Source: Pedobacter sp. MR2016-24 (GTDB lineage: Bacteria; Bacteroidota; Bacteroidia; Sphingobacteriales; Sphingobacteriaceae). From it: DNA of 64,000 nucleotides. The DNA lies in NCBI RefSeq assembly GCF_026239655.1, contig NZ_JAPIVO010000001.1, positions 496,001 to 560,000 of the forward strand, in the 5' to 3' direction. Below the pieces are notes generated by a model that saw only the letters and a list, made by a program, of their open reading frames with translations, searched no databases and was not told the origin of the DNA. Position 1 is the first letter of the stretch, and each line of letters begins with the position of its first letter. A program made the translations under genes and the position numbers. Positions 17,494 to 26,208 of this stretch are shown one piece after another.

Positions 17494-18168
17494 ATGAAAA
17501 AAATATTTACGGCGATAGTATTACTGGTTTTAACTAAAGGTGGATTTGCACAAAATGGTCCGGAGCCTTATTACGGTTTCAGACTGGGTTTGACGGCACA
17601 TCCGACAATTGGCTGGGTAAAACCTGAAACGGGTAAAAGCAACGGCGTAAACCTGGGGTTTTCGTATGGTCTGATTGGTGATTTTAATTTCACGGAGAAC
17701 TATAGTTTCTCCACAGGACTGACTATAACTACGATCAACGGGAAGAGTACAGAGATCAATCCAAGTCCTTATCATGATGCTGCGGCGAATCCAAACCCTA
17801 CTGCATATGATCTGAAATACATGCTTCAGTATGTTGAAATTCCACTAACCCTGAAATTGAAGACAGAGAAAATAGCCAATGCGAGATGGTATGGTCAGTT
17901 TGGACTATCCAACGACTTTAATATAGGTGCAAGACAGGATGTAGCGCTTGCCGGAAAGAACGTGGTTAAAGATATCAGTATCAAAAAAGACATTAATTTT
18001 TACCGTGCCGGATTAATTATTGGTGGCGGTTTGGAATATGATGTGGCAAGAAGTACGAGCATCACTATGGGACTAACTTATAACAATGGTTTTACAGATA
18101 TATCTGATGATAAAGGCAGAAGTGTGCGTAACCATTATTTAGGTATCAATTTCGGCGTTTTCTTTTAA
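17494..18168 (+). CDS. PorT-family outer membrane beta-barrel protein
   Basis: A 224-residue exported protein with signal peptide MKKIFTAIVLLVLTKGGFAQ. The remaining sequence has alternating amphipathic strands ending in an aromatic residue (GVFF at the C-terminus), typical of a small outer-membrane barrel. The segment LQYVEIPLTLKLKTEKI is the hallmark of the PorT-like/outer-membrane beta-barrel family. PorT itself belongs to type IX secretion, but the family is large, so it is not assigned as PorT. The ATG at 17494 is chosen over the in-frame ATG at 17488 and the longer frame because it starts the MKK signal. It ends 4 bp before nadE. Confidence 0.78.
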   Translation: MKKIFTAIVLLVLTKGGFAQNGPEPYYGFRLGLTAHPTIGWVKPETGKSNGVNLGFSYGLIGDFNFTENYSFSTGLTITTINGKSTEINPSPYHDAAANPNPTAYDLKYMLQYVEIPLTLKLKTEKIANARWYGQFGLSNDFNIGARQDVALAGKNVVKDISIKKDINFYRAGLIIGGGLEYDVARSTSITMGLTYNNGFTDISDDKGRSVRNHYLGINFGVFF

Positions 18169-18172
18169 AATT

Positions 18173-19813
18173 ATGAAGATAGCATTAGCACAACTCAACT
18201 ACCATATCGGTAATTTTGAAAGTAATACAAAAAAGATAATTGAGCATATTGCTTTGGCAAAAGCGAAGGGGGCAGACCTTGTTGTTTTTGCCGAACTGGC
18301 TGTATGTGGTTATCCTCCCCGTGATTTTCTTGAATTTGAGGAATTTATCTCCCTTTGTGAAGATGCTGCAAAACAGATTGCCGGCCATTGCCAGGGAATT
18401 GCCTGTATTGTTGGTCTGCCTGTCAAAAATGAACAGGCAGCTGGTAAGGATTTATACAATGCAGCTTATTTTATAGCCGACGGACAAGTAAAAGCGGTAA
18501 CGAGAAAGGCATTGTTGCCGAATTATGATGTTTTTGACGAGTACCGTTATTTTGAACCTGCTACCCAATTCAGCTGTATAGACTTTAAAGGAACCAGGAT
18601 AGCACTGACTATTTGCGAAGATTTATGGAACATTAACAATAATCCATTGTATGTTTCTAACCCAATGGACGTACTCATTAATGAATCGCCCGATATCATG
18701 ATCAATATTGCCGCCTCTCCATTCTCCTATCAGCACGATGATGAACGCAGGGCTGTACTATCGGATAATGCAAAGAAATATAACCTTCCATTACTTTATG
18801 TAAATCAGGTAGGGGCCCAAACTGAGATCATTTTTGATGGTGGTTCTATGGTATTTGACAGTAAAGGTAATCTATTGCATGAAATGCCTTATTTTAAGGA
18901 GCATTTAAGCGTGTATCAGCTATTGGATAATAAGATACAAGGTTTTTCTCCTGAGGAGCATCAGCCTGTGCCAGATATCGCCCAGATTCATGATGCACTG
19001 ATTCTTGGCATTAAAGATTATTTCAGTAAATCCGGATTCTCCAAAGCGGTATTAGGTTTATCTGGCGGAATAGATTCTGCTATCGTTTGCGCACTGGCGT
19101 GTCGTGCTTTAGGACCTGAAAATGTGATGGCGGTATTAATGCCTTCAAAATATTCTTCAGATCATTCCATTAAGGATGCATTGGATCTGGTAGAACATTT
19201 TGGTTGCAAACATGAAATTATTCCTATTGCGGAGGCGGCTGACGCTTTTGACAGCATGATGTCTAAAGCTTTTACCGGTCTTTCCTTTAACCTTACTGAA
19301 GAAAATATACAGGCAAGAAGCAGAGGTATAGTCGTGATGGCAATGTCCAACAAGTTTGGCTATATTCTTTTGAATACTTCTAATAAAAGTGAATGTGCCG
19401 TCGGTTATGGTACACTGTATGGCGATATGTGTGGAGCAATAGGCGTAATTGGAGATGTGTATAAAACCCAAATCTATGAACTCGCCCACTATATCAATAA
19501 AGATGGAGAGGTAATACCTGAAAATACAATAGTGAAACCACCATCTGCAGAGCTGAGACCGGGTCAGAAGGATTCAGACTCATTGCCGGATTATGATACG
19601 CTGGATGCTATTCTCTATCAGTTTATTGAATTGAAAAAGAGTTCGGCTGCAATCATTGCATTAGGCTATGATGAGGCATTAGTGAGAAGAATTATAAAGA
19701 TGGTGAATGCAGCCGAATTTAAGCGCTACCAGACGCCTCCAATTTTGAGAGTTTCTCCAAAAGCTTTTGGTATGGGCAGAAGGATGCCTATCGTTGGAAA
19801 ATACCTGGCTTAA
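18173..19813 (+). CDS. nadE: Glutamine-dependent NAD+ synthetase
   Basis: This enzyme performs the last step of NAD synthesis, amidating nicotinic acid adenine dinucleotide with ammonia from glutamine and ATP. The 546-residue protein has two domains. The N-terminal nitrilase-type glutaminase has the triad Glu41 (FAELAVCGYPP), Lys112 (RKALLPNY) and Cys148 (TICEDLW). The C-terminal synthetase has the pyrophosphatase P-loop SGGIDS (297-302), and TSNKSE and KPPSAELRPGQ segments follow. Both are intact. It follows the PorT-like gene with a 4-bp gap and overlaps the converging Pr6Pr gene by 4 bp. Confidence 0.97.
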   Translation: MKIALAQLNYHIGNFESNTKKIIEHIALAKAKGADLVVFAELAVCGYPPRDFLEFEEFISLCEDAAKQIAGHCQGIACIVGLPVKNEQAAGKDLYNAAYFIADGQVKAVTRKALLPNYDVFDEYRYFEPATQFSCIDFKGTRIALTICEDLWNINNNPLYVSNPMDVLINESPDIMINIAASPFSYQHDDERRAVLSDNAKKYNLPLLYVNQVGAQTEIIFDGGSMVFDSKGNLLHEMPYFKEHLSVYQLLDNKIQGFSPEEHQPVPDIAQIHDALILGIKDYFSKSGFSKAVLGLSGGIDSAIVCALACRALGPENVMAVLMPSKYSSDHSIKDALDLVEHFGCKHEIIPIAEAADAFDSMMSKAFTGLSFNLTEENIQARSRGIVVMAMSNKFGYILLNTSNKSECAVGYGTLYGDMCGAIGVIGDVYKTQIYELAHYINKDGEVIPENTIVKPPSAELRPGQKDSDSLPDYDTLDAILYQFIELKKSSAAIIALGYDEALVRRIIKMVNAAEFKRYQTPPILRVSPKAFGMGRRMPIVGKYLA

Positions 19814-20436
19814 TCTTCTCCGGTATATTTGCTGATCAGTTTGCCAGTGCCTATCACCAATAGAGAAAGAACCAAAAAGATAATAAATAGGCCGGCGCAA
19901 TTAATAAGGACGGCGTTGTAGCCTGATTCACTCACATCGACAAATGGATAGGGGTAGAAATCTGAAAAAGTGCCTCTTATTAAAACGAGTATAATATAGA
20001 GCAATGGAAAGAGTAGCCATGCAAATGCATTCTTCCATTGCAGCTCATTTTTGGGAACACGGAACAGCCAATGCGCAACAAATAACATGGGCATAGTACT
20101 GTGTAATATGACATCCACAATCTTTTGCAATCCTTCCGGATTCCATAACTGGCGAAGTACAAGGTTGTACACGGCACTCACAACGATAATATAAACCACC
20201 GTTCCGGATATCACTTTGGAATGAGTGAATATTCTGCCCCATGCAGATTTTGGCTTAACCAGCAGGGCTGTAAAACAAAGTGCAACCAGTATATTACTGA
20301 GTATGGTAAAATAGCTGAAGAACCTGAATAATGTTTCAGTTAAGGAAACTGTACGGTTGATGATGTAGAGCACAAGTTGAGCAATGACGGCAAACCATCC
20401 CAATAATACGCTGACTGCAATAAACAGATTCTTCAT
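19810..20436 (-). CDS. Pr6Pr family membrane protein
   Basis: A 208-residue protein with six predicted membrane helices, spaced along the whole length, and the family-type segments FRFFSYFTILSNIL, LHSTMPMLFVAHWLF and YPYPFVDVSESGY. These match the Pr6Pr (FAR-17a/AIG1-like) group, whose eukaryotic relatives hydrolyse fatty-acid esters; function in bacteria is not established. It sits 2 bp downstream of lnt on the same strand and is probably cotranscribed with it. Its 3' end overlaps nadE by 4 bp. Confidence 0.75.
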   Translation of the reverse strand: MKNLFIAVSVLLGWFAVIAQLVLYIINRTVSLTETLFRFFSYFTILSNILVALCFTALLVKPKSAWGRIFTHSKVISGTVVYIIVVSAVYNLVLRQLWNPEGLQKIVDVILHSTMPMLFVAHWLFRVPKNELQWKNAFAWLLFPLLYIILVLIRGTFSDFYPYPFVDVSESGYNAVLINCAGLFIIFLVLSLLVIGTGKLISKYTGED

Positions 20437-20438
20437 CT

Positions 20439-22073
20439 TTATTTTTTTACCGGTTTCTTTTTGAAAAAAGCGTAGTATGGAATAAACAACGCCATAATGA
20501 AGCCTGTAATACTTAATAGTTGCGCTATCAGATCGCCGCTTTTGGTATAAAAAGTAAGCTGGTCATTCAGGTTGACATCCATTTTAAGCGCATCGCGGGT
20601 CCACCATTGTGATTGTTTGACGATATCGCCACGCTGATTGATAAAGCCTGATATTCCTGTATTCGCAGACCTGACTACCCACCTTCTGTTTTCTATGGCT
20701 CTTAATTTCGCATATAGGAAATGCTGGTCTTTGCCATAGGTATTCCCCCACCATCCGTCATTTGTGATGATGGCGATAAACTGAGCACCATTTTTAACAG
20801 CACCAGCTATCCAGCTGCCCCATAATGATTCATAGCAAATTACCGGTGCTACACCAACTCCGCCCTGGGAATAAAAGACACCAGGTTCATCCTGCCATCC
20901 CCATCCTGAGACTGTACCGCCTAAACCTGAAAATACAGGAGCAAGGAAAGCTAATGTTTTCGGGAAAGGCATCTTTTCAACCCCGGGCACCAATTTAGAT
21001 TTGTGGTAGAAATCTACCTTTGCAGAGTTCTCCACCTGCATCGCAGAATTGAAATTATCATAAAATCTGCCTCCATTTCCATCTTGTTTGGCCGATAAAG
21101 TTATTTTCTCATTATAAAACTTTACACTTTCTATTCCTGTGATCAGTGTTCCGTTTTTGTACTTGTTTAAAAAATGCTGCGCATCGATGAATTCGCTGGT
21201 ATTTCTGATATTGTCTTCATCAGCAAAACTCGGGATCGCTGTTTCAGGCCAGATAAAATATTCTGTATTTACCTGTCCGACAGAATCAGATAAAAGTGTT
21301 AGCGTTCGCAATTGCTCTGCCGGTGTTATACCTCCGTTTTTCTCATAGGGGTCTATGTTTGGCTGCACTGCGACCACATTAACCGGAATTGTTTTTTCTT
21401 TATATCCGTAATATTTAATCAGTGAAATCCCTGCCGGGATAACGATCAGTAACAGCCATGCTAATCCGGTCCTGATTTTCAGGTAACCCGTTTTGGACTT
21501 AAAGCTTTTATAAGCTTCGAATGCAAGGATATTGCTGAGCATAATCCATACCGTACCTCCATACACACCTGTGGTTTCATACCATTGTGCCAGCTGATGC
21601 ATTCCTGCAAAGCCATTTCCCAGGGTCATCCATGGAAATGCGAGATCCCAGGTTTGGTGAAGATATTCCATGCTTACCCAGAAACTGATTAAGGCAAGGT
21701 AAGCTATGTTTTTACTGCTTACCACTTTGCTGAAACGGTAGTAAAGCCAGAAAGCAAAGGTCATCAATAAGGCACCGAGTCCAAAAGGAATCAGTGATAT
21801 AGGCAGCGCTACCAAAGGACTGTTATAAGCACTGATCGCATTGTATACCCAATAAATGCAAGCTGTATTCCATACCAGAAATGTCAGGCCCGCAGTGAGA
21901 AAAACCTTTTTGCCGGTTTTTTTCTCATTGCCCTGCATGAGCTGTTCCAGTGCAATAAACAGAGGTACCAGTCCGATTAGTAAAATTGGAGCGGCAAAGG
22001 TATGCGGCGGCCATGCCAGCCACATTAAGAAAGAACTTAATAAGGCAAGCAGGAGAGGGGCTTTGTTTTTCAT
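20439..22073 (-). CDS. lnt: Apolipoprotein N-acyltransferase
   Basis: Lnt adds the third acyl chain to the N-terminal cysteine of lipoproteins in the inner membrane. The 544-residue protein has an N-terminal membrane domain of about six helices (residues 5-220) and a periplasmic nitrilase-fold domain. The catalytic triad is visible: Glu277 in IWPETAIPS, Lys360 in KSKLVPG, and Cys413 in VICYESLWG. The last helix is near residue 515-535. The window also carries lspA, so two of the three lipoprotein maturation enzymes are here. Upstream, 13 bp away, is a PH/SHOCT protein. Confidence 0.95.
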   Translation of the reverse strand: MKNKAPLLLALLSSFLMWLAWPPHTFAAPILLIGLVPLFIALEQLMQGNEKKTGKKVFLTAGLTFLVWNTACIYWVYNAISAYNSPLVALPISLIPFGLGALLMTFAFWLYYRFSKVVSSKNIAYLALISFWVSMEYLHQTWDLAFPWMTLGNGFAGMHQLAQWYETTGVYGGTVWIMLSNILAFEAYKSFKSKTGYLKIRTGLAWLLLIVIPAGISLIKYYGYKEKTIPVNVVAVQPNIDPYEKNGGITPAEQLRTLTLLSDSVGQVNTEYFIWPETAIPSFADEDNIRNTSEFIDAQHFLNKYKNGTLITGIESVKFYNEKITLSAKQDGNGGRFYDNFNSAMQVENSAKVDFYHKSKLVPGVEKMPFPKTLAFLAPVFSGLGGTVSGWGWQDEPGVFYSQGGVGVAPVICYESLWGSWIAGAVKNGAQFIAIITNDGWWGNTYGKDQHFLYAKLRAIENRRWVVRSANTGISGFINQRGDIVKQSQWWTRDALKMDVNLNDQLTFYTKSGDLIAQLLSITGFIMALFIPYYAFFKKKPVKK

Positions 22074-22086
22074 TAATAATATAGAA

Positions 22087-22734
22087 CTAGAAACTATCTA
22101 AAATATCGGCCTTTTTAGCCTCATACTCATCCTGAGTAATCAGTTGTTTATCGTAAAGTGTTTTTAATTTTCTTAATTTCAGTGTAGTTTCATCTTCCGG
22201 TTCCTCAACAGGAGTTGGGGACGTGTAAACAGGTACTACAGGTGTCTCACTTACATTATTTTCAATTACCGCCGGCTCGGGAGCAGGAGCTGGAACAGGC
22301 TGTTGTGCTCTTCTGTCTTCCAGGTCTGACTGTCTCTGCTGCTCTTTAAAGCCTTCCAATTGTTCGTAAGCAGCCTGATACAATTTCCTTGCCTGTACTT
22401 TTGGAATATATTCCGTAATGATGTTTTCACCATGCTGCGGTACACAGATAAATTTCGAACCAAATAATTCTTCTTTGAAAGAAACCTCTTTGATACTTTT
22501 CCAGGAAATATCCTTAAAATTCATCGTGATACCGAAATTAGCTGGCTCACAGTAGAAAATCCTTTTATTGCTCACTACGATACAATCAGGCAAAAGGTTG
22601 ACTGCAGGTTTTTTCTGTACGGCAAGATAAATCAACTCTTCATTAGCCGTCAGCATGTCATTCAGCTTTCCTAAGACTTTTTCTACAGCTTTAGGATCCT
22701 GTTCGTCACTTAAAAATCTATCTATTAAAATCAT
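22087..22734 (-). CDS. Bacterial PH-domain protein with C-terminal SHOCT motif
   Basis: A 215-residue soluble protein. Residues 1-120 look like a bacterial pleckstrin-homology domain (YLAVQKKPAVNLLPDCIVVSNKRIFYCE, then ISWKSIKEVSFKEELFGSKFIC). A Pro/Glu-rich linker follows (about 140-185). A SHOCT motif ends the protein (LRKLKTLYDKQLITQDEYEAKKADIL). SHOCT ends often serve as oligomerisation or targeting tails. No enzyme signature is seen and the function is unknown. It lies between rsmI and lnt on the same strand with 13-30 bp gaps. Confidence 0.75.
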   Translation of the reverse strand: MILIDRFLSDEQDPKAVEKVLGKLNDMLTANEELIYLAVQKKPAVNLLPDCIVVSNKRIFYCEPANFGITMNFKDISWKSIKEVSFKEELFGSKFICVPQHGENIITEYIPKVQARKLYQAAYEQLEGFKEQQRQSDLEDRRAQQPVPAPAPEPAVIENNVSETPVVPVYTSPTPVEEPEDETTLKLRKLKTLYDKQLITQDEYEAKKADILDSF

Positions 22735-22764
22735 ATTATTTTATTTTATGGATTGATGAAAGCA

Positions 22765-23487
22765 TTAATCTTTTTCATAAGTCCGTTTTTCCTTTTTGGT
22801 TTCTTCTTTACCAGCAACACAAATTACGAATTCGCCCTTTAAGATATTGTTTTCAAAGTGTGATTTTATTTCCGCTAATGTGCCTCTGACAGTCTCTTCA
22901 TAAAGTTTAGTTAGTTCCCGGCTTACCGAAGCTTGTCTTTCTTCGCCAAAAAACTGCATAAATTCCTCCAGTGTTTTTAAAAGGCGATGAGGACTTTCAT
23001 ATAGAATTATAGTCCGTTCTTCTTCTGCAAGCTTTTTCAAACGCGTCTGTCTCCCTTTTTTTACCGGTAAAAATCCTTCGAATACAAATGCATCCGTTGG
23101 TAATCCGGAATTTACCAATGCAGGAACAAATGCCGTGGCACCAGGTAAACATTCCACCGGGAAGTCATGTTTTAATACTTCTCTCACCAGGAAAAAGCCC
23201 GGATCAGAAATTGCTGGCGTGCCTGCGTCAGAGATGAGTGCTACATTTTTCCCCTCACTTAAAAACTTAATGATCTCACTCGTTGCCTTGTGCTCATTAT
23301 GCTGATGGTGTGAGTATGCTTTTTTATCTATTCCAAAATGCTTAAGCAAAGGAGCACTTGTACGGGTATCTTCAGCGAGGATGATATCTGCCTCTTTCAG
23401 GATACGCACAGCCCTGAAGGTCATATCTTCAAGGTTACCGATAGGTGTAGGAACCAGAAATAGTTTACCGCCCATATTATTCTCCAA
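22765..23487 (-). CDS. rsmI: 16S rRNA (cytidine1402-2'-O)-methyltransferase
   Basis: RsmI methylates the ribose of C1402 in the decoding centre of 16S rRNA, using SAM. The 240-residue protein has the tetrapyrrole-methylase fold with the standard signatures LFLVPTPIGNLEDMT near the start, LAEDTRTS (35-42), ALISDAGTPAISDPG (84-98) and LPGATAFVPALVNSGLP. Length is slightly below the E. coli protein because the C-terminal tail is shorter. It is divergent from serS, with 30 bp between the start codons. Confidence 0.96.
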   Translation of the reverse strand: MENNMGGKLFLVPTPIGNLEDMTFRAVRILKEADIILAEDTRTSAPLLKHFGIDKKAYSHHQHNEHKATSEIIKFLSEGKNVALISDAGTPAISDPGFFLVREVLKHDFPVECLPGATAFVPALVNSGLPTDAFVFEGFLPVKKGRQTRLKKLAEEERTIILYESPHRLLKTLEEFMQFFGEERQASVSRELTKLYEETVRGTLAEIKSHFENNILKGEFVICVAGKEETKKEKRTYEKD

Positions 23488-23495
23488 ACTCTTGT

Positions 23496-23503
23496 TATAT
23501 TTG
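23496..23503 (+). promoter_or_regulatory. -7 promoter element of serS
   Basis: TATATTTG is a perfect TAnnTTTG, 14 bp before the serS ATG and only 8 bp from the divergent rsmI start. No clear -33 box is seen. Confidence 0.5.
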
Positions 23504-23517
23504 TTAAAAATTTAATA

Positions 23518-24789
23518 ATGCTGCAAGTTAACTATATCCGCGAAAATAGAGAGAAAGTTTTAGAACGCTTAAGCGTCCGTAATTTCAAACAGCCAGAACT
23601 GGTGGATGAAATTATCAAATTTGATGAAGAACGCCGGCAAACTCAAACTTCGCTTGATAACTTATCAGCCATCGCTAATGCGAGTGCTAAACAGGTAGGT
23701 GAGCTGATGCGTAATGGCAAAAAAGAAGAAGCTGAACTGGTAAAAGCGGAAACTGCTTCAAATAAAGAAAGTATTAAAAAGCTTTCAGATGAGTTGGCTG
23801 TGGTTGAACTTCATCTGTATAATGCGCTGGTACAGTTACCTAATCTTCCCGGTGAGCAGGTGCCAACAGGATCAACCCCTGAAGAAAATGAAGTTGTTTC
23901 CTTACATGGTGAGCCGGCTCAGTTACATGAGAAAGCATTGCCACATTGGGAACTTACGGCTAAGTATGATATTATTGATTTTGAATTAGGGACTAAAATT
24001 ACTGGTGCTGGTTTTCCTGTCTATAAAGGGAAAGGTGCCCGCCTGCAGCGCGCATTGATTAATTTCTTCCTTGACCGTGCTACTGAAGCAGGATATAAGG
24101 AGATGCAGGTTCCTTTGATGGTAAATGAGGCGTCTGGCTTTGGAACCGGACAATTGCCTGATAAAGAAGGCCAGATGTACCATTCGACGGTAGATAATCT
24201 ATACCTGATTCCTACGGCGGAAGTTCCGGTGACGAATCTTTATCGTGATGTGATCTTAAAAGAAGATGATCTGCCGATTAAAAATACAGCTTATACGCCA
24301 TGTTTTCGTCGTGAGGCTGGTTCTTATGGTGCACATGTACGCGGACTCAATAGATTACACCAATTTGATAAAGTGGAATTGGTGCAGGTTGTACATCCTG
24401 ATAAATCATACGAGACATTGGAGCAAATGAGCGCTTATGTGCAGTCATTGCTGCAGGAACTTGGCTTACATTACCGTGTGCTTCGCCTTTGTGGTGGAGA
24501 TATGGGCTTTGTAGCGGCGATGACTTATGATATGGAGGTCTGGAGTGCAGCACAACAACGCTGGCTGGAAGTATCTTCAGTTTCAAATTTTGAAGCTTAC
24601 CAGACGAACAGGTTAAAACTAAGATATAAAGGCGCTACAGGAAAAACACAACTGGCACATACTTTAAATGGAAGTGCATTGGCTTTACCACGTATTGTAG
24701 CCGCCATATTAGAAAATTACCAAACCGAAGATGGTATCAAAATTCCGGAGGTATTAGTTAAGTATACTGGTTTCGATAAAATAGATTAG
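23518..24789 (+). CDS. serS: Seryl-tRNA synthetase
   Basis: Class II synthetase charging tRNA-Ser, 423 residues. The N-terminal coiled-coil arm that grips the tRNA long variable arm is seen at about residues 30-100. The catalytic core follows, with PTAEVPVTNLYRD, motif 2 (CFRREAGSYG) and motif 3 (LNGSALALPRIVAAILEN). A complete gene with normal length, transcribed alone from its own promoter-like element and ended by a strong terminator. Confidence 0.97.
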   Translation: MLQVNYIRENREKVLERLSVRNFKQPELVDEIIKFDEERRQTQTSLDNLSAIANASAKQVGELMRNGKKEEAELVKAETASNKESIKKLSDELAVVELHLYNALVQLPNLPGEQVPTGSTPEENEVVSLHGEPAQLHEKALPHWELTAKYDIIDFELGTKITGAGFPVYKGKGARLQRALINFFLDRATEAGYKEMQVPLMVNEASGFGTGQLPDKEGQMYHSTVDNLYLIPTAEVPVTNLYRDVILKEDDLPIKNTAYTPCFRREAGSYGAHVRGLNRLHQFDKVELVQVVHPDKSYETLEQMSAYVQSLLQELGLHYRVLRLCGGDMGFVAAMTYDMEVWSAAQQRWLEVSSVSNFEAYQTNRLKLRYKGATGKTQLAHTLNGSALALPRIVAAILENYQTEDGIKIPEVLVKYTGFDKID

Positions 24790-24846
24790 TTATTGTTGAC
24801 GTAGCAGGTACACTTAATAGCGTGTCAAATGTTTAAAAACAAAAAA

Positions 24847-24867
24847 GGCGGCCAGATGGCCGCCTTT
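24847..24867. terminator. Bidirectional terminator between serS and a small secreted-protein gene
   Basis: An 8-bp GC-rich perfect stem (GGCGGCCA with TGGCCGCC) with a 2-base loop, flanked by a run of A on the left and TTT on the right. It serves the convergent genes on both sides. Confidence 0.85.
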
Positions 24868-24886
24868 CTCATAAATATTATTTTGA

Positions 24887-25195
24887 TTACAATATCAGAA
24901 TCAATAACAAGATAATGATAATAATTGCACCTACTGAAAGGTAAACACCACCACCCGCAGCACGAGCTTGTTGTTTCATTTCTTTTAATTCTTTACGCAA
25001 TGCTTTTTTCTCAGATCTAGACATATGAGATTTATCCATCGCCTTGATTTCTTCAACACGGTTAGTGATTTTTTCAACTAGTGCTTTTTGTTCTGCCGTT
25101 AATTCAACTTTGTCCTTAGTCGGAGCCGCAGATACGGTGTTTGCACTAACAGCTAACATAAAAATTAATGCGAAAGAGTAAATTAGTTTTTTCAT
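24887..25195 (-). CDS. Small exported protein with hydrophobic C-terminal tail
   Basis: A 102-residue protein: signal peptide (MKKLIYSFALIFMLAVSANTVSA), a highly charged helical middle (residues 30-80, Lys/Glu-rich with KKALRKELKEMKQQ), a Gly-rich hinge (AAGGGVY), and a very hydrophobic end of Ile/Leu (IIIIILLLILIL). The tail would anchor it in the inner membrane with the charged part in the periplasm. No named family is recognised with certainty; similar small proteins occur in Bacteroidota. It is monocistronic, with terminators on both sides. Confidence 0.75.
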   Translation of the reverse strand: MKKLIYSFALIFMLAVSANTVSAAPTKDKVELTAEQKALVEKITNRVEEIKAMDKSHMSRSEKKALRKELKEMKQQARAAGGGVYLSVGAIIIIILLLILIL

Positions 25196-25247
25196 GATTC
25201 TTTGATTTTGAGATTAAAGATTTGTGTTATATATAAGTCCAGAATAT

Positions 25248-25276
25248 CAAAAAACCTACCAAAAGTATTGGTAGGT
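25248..25276 (-). terminator. Minus-strand terminator after the SIMPL gene
   Basis: A 9-bp perfect stem (ACCTACCAA with TTGGTAGGT) with a 5-base loop. On the minus strand it is followed by a run of T (A-run at 25249-25254). Confidence 0.75.
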
Positions 25277-25374
25277 CTTTAAAAGGCTGTTTTTAATGAA
25301 TTATATGCCTTTTGAACAATGTTTTTCGACTTACGATCAAAAAAATCATTAAAAAGTGTCTATTCTTTTGGGCA

Positions 25375-26073
25375 TTACTTGATTTCAAAGACGGTGTTCA
25401 TGATATAACTGAGCTTTATTTTCTTGAAATCTATCTCCGGAGCAGATGCAGAACTGTCTGCTGCTTCAGATCTCATCATCATGGTGCGATATACAGGCTG
25501 AGGGAAAGATTCATTATTCACTTCCTGAATATCTATTACGCTACCTAAATGATCACCCATTGCTTCGACCAGGTAAGTGGCCTTCGCTTTGGCAGCCTGT
25601 AATGCTTTGATCTTTAATTCTTTTTTCAGGACTTCAATTTTTGAATAATCATAGCTATCAATGTTGGTATAAGCTACACCCTTAGGATCAATGGCACCTA
25701 CGATGGCATTCCATTTATTCAAATCCGTCACTTTCAGCCTGTATTGTTTACTCACTAGAAAATCGGGGTTTTTCTTTTTTTCTCCAACCGTATTATAACT
25801 TGATAAGTTATTTATCGTCAGATTTTCCCTGGCTATTCCTGCGCTTTGAATGGCAGTATATAATTGATTTTCAAGTTCAGTAATCTCCACTTTCTTTTTG
25901 CTGTTGCCATCTTTCAGGTATTCTTTTAATGAAATACTGATATAAATGATATCAGGTGTAACCTCGGTTTCTGCCGTCCCGCTAACAGTTATTTTTTTAC
26001 GTAAATCTACTTGCTGGGCCATAGCGTTAATACTGAAGAACGCAACAAAGGCAAGGGCTAATAACTTTTTCAT
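25375..26073 (-). CDS. SIMPL (DUF541) domain periplasmic protein
   Basis: A 232-residue protein with signal peptide MKKLLALAFVAFFSINAMAQ and one SIMPL domain. Recognisable parts are KITVSGTAETEVTPDIIYISISL at the N-terminus of the domain, the conserved KKVEITELENQLYTAIQSAGI helix and KALQAAKAKATYLVEAMGDHLGSVIDI. SIMPL proteins form oligomeric periplasmic or outer-membrane rings and are linked to stress protection; the exact role is unknown. The frame opens 30 bp earlier, but the ATG at 26073 begins the signal peptide. It is a single-gene unit. Confidence 0.86.
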   Translation of the reverse strand: MKKLLALAFVAFFSINAMAQQVDLRKKITVSGTAETEVTPDIIYISISLKEYLKDGNSKKKVEITELENQLYTAIQSAGIARENLTINNLSSYNTVGEKKKNPDFLVSKQYRLKVTDLNKWNAIVGAIDPKGVAYTNIDSYDYSKIEVLKKELKIKALQAAKAKATYLVEAMGDHLGSVIDIQEVNNESFPQPVYRTMMMRSEAADSSASAPEIDFKKIKLSYIMNTVFEIK

Positions 26074-26165
26074 AATGTCTTTTTTATTTGTGTGTACTAT
26101 CAAGATGTAAAAACCGTACCGTTTCCATATTATATTTTAATATATTTTTTATTCATGTAAATGCA

Positions 26166-26189
26166 AAAAGCCAGGCATGCCTGGCTTTT
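26166..26189. terminator. Palindromic terminator after lspA
   Basis: A perfect palindrome (AAAAGCCAGGCA with TGCCTGGCTTTT), usable in both orientations. It lies 20 bp after the lspA stop codon on the minus strand, with A-run/T-run flanks. Confidence 0.8.
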
Positions 26190-26208
26190 AATTTTTTTGA
26201 ACGCTAGA

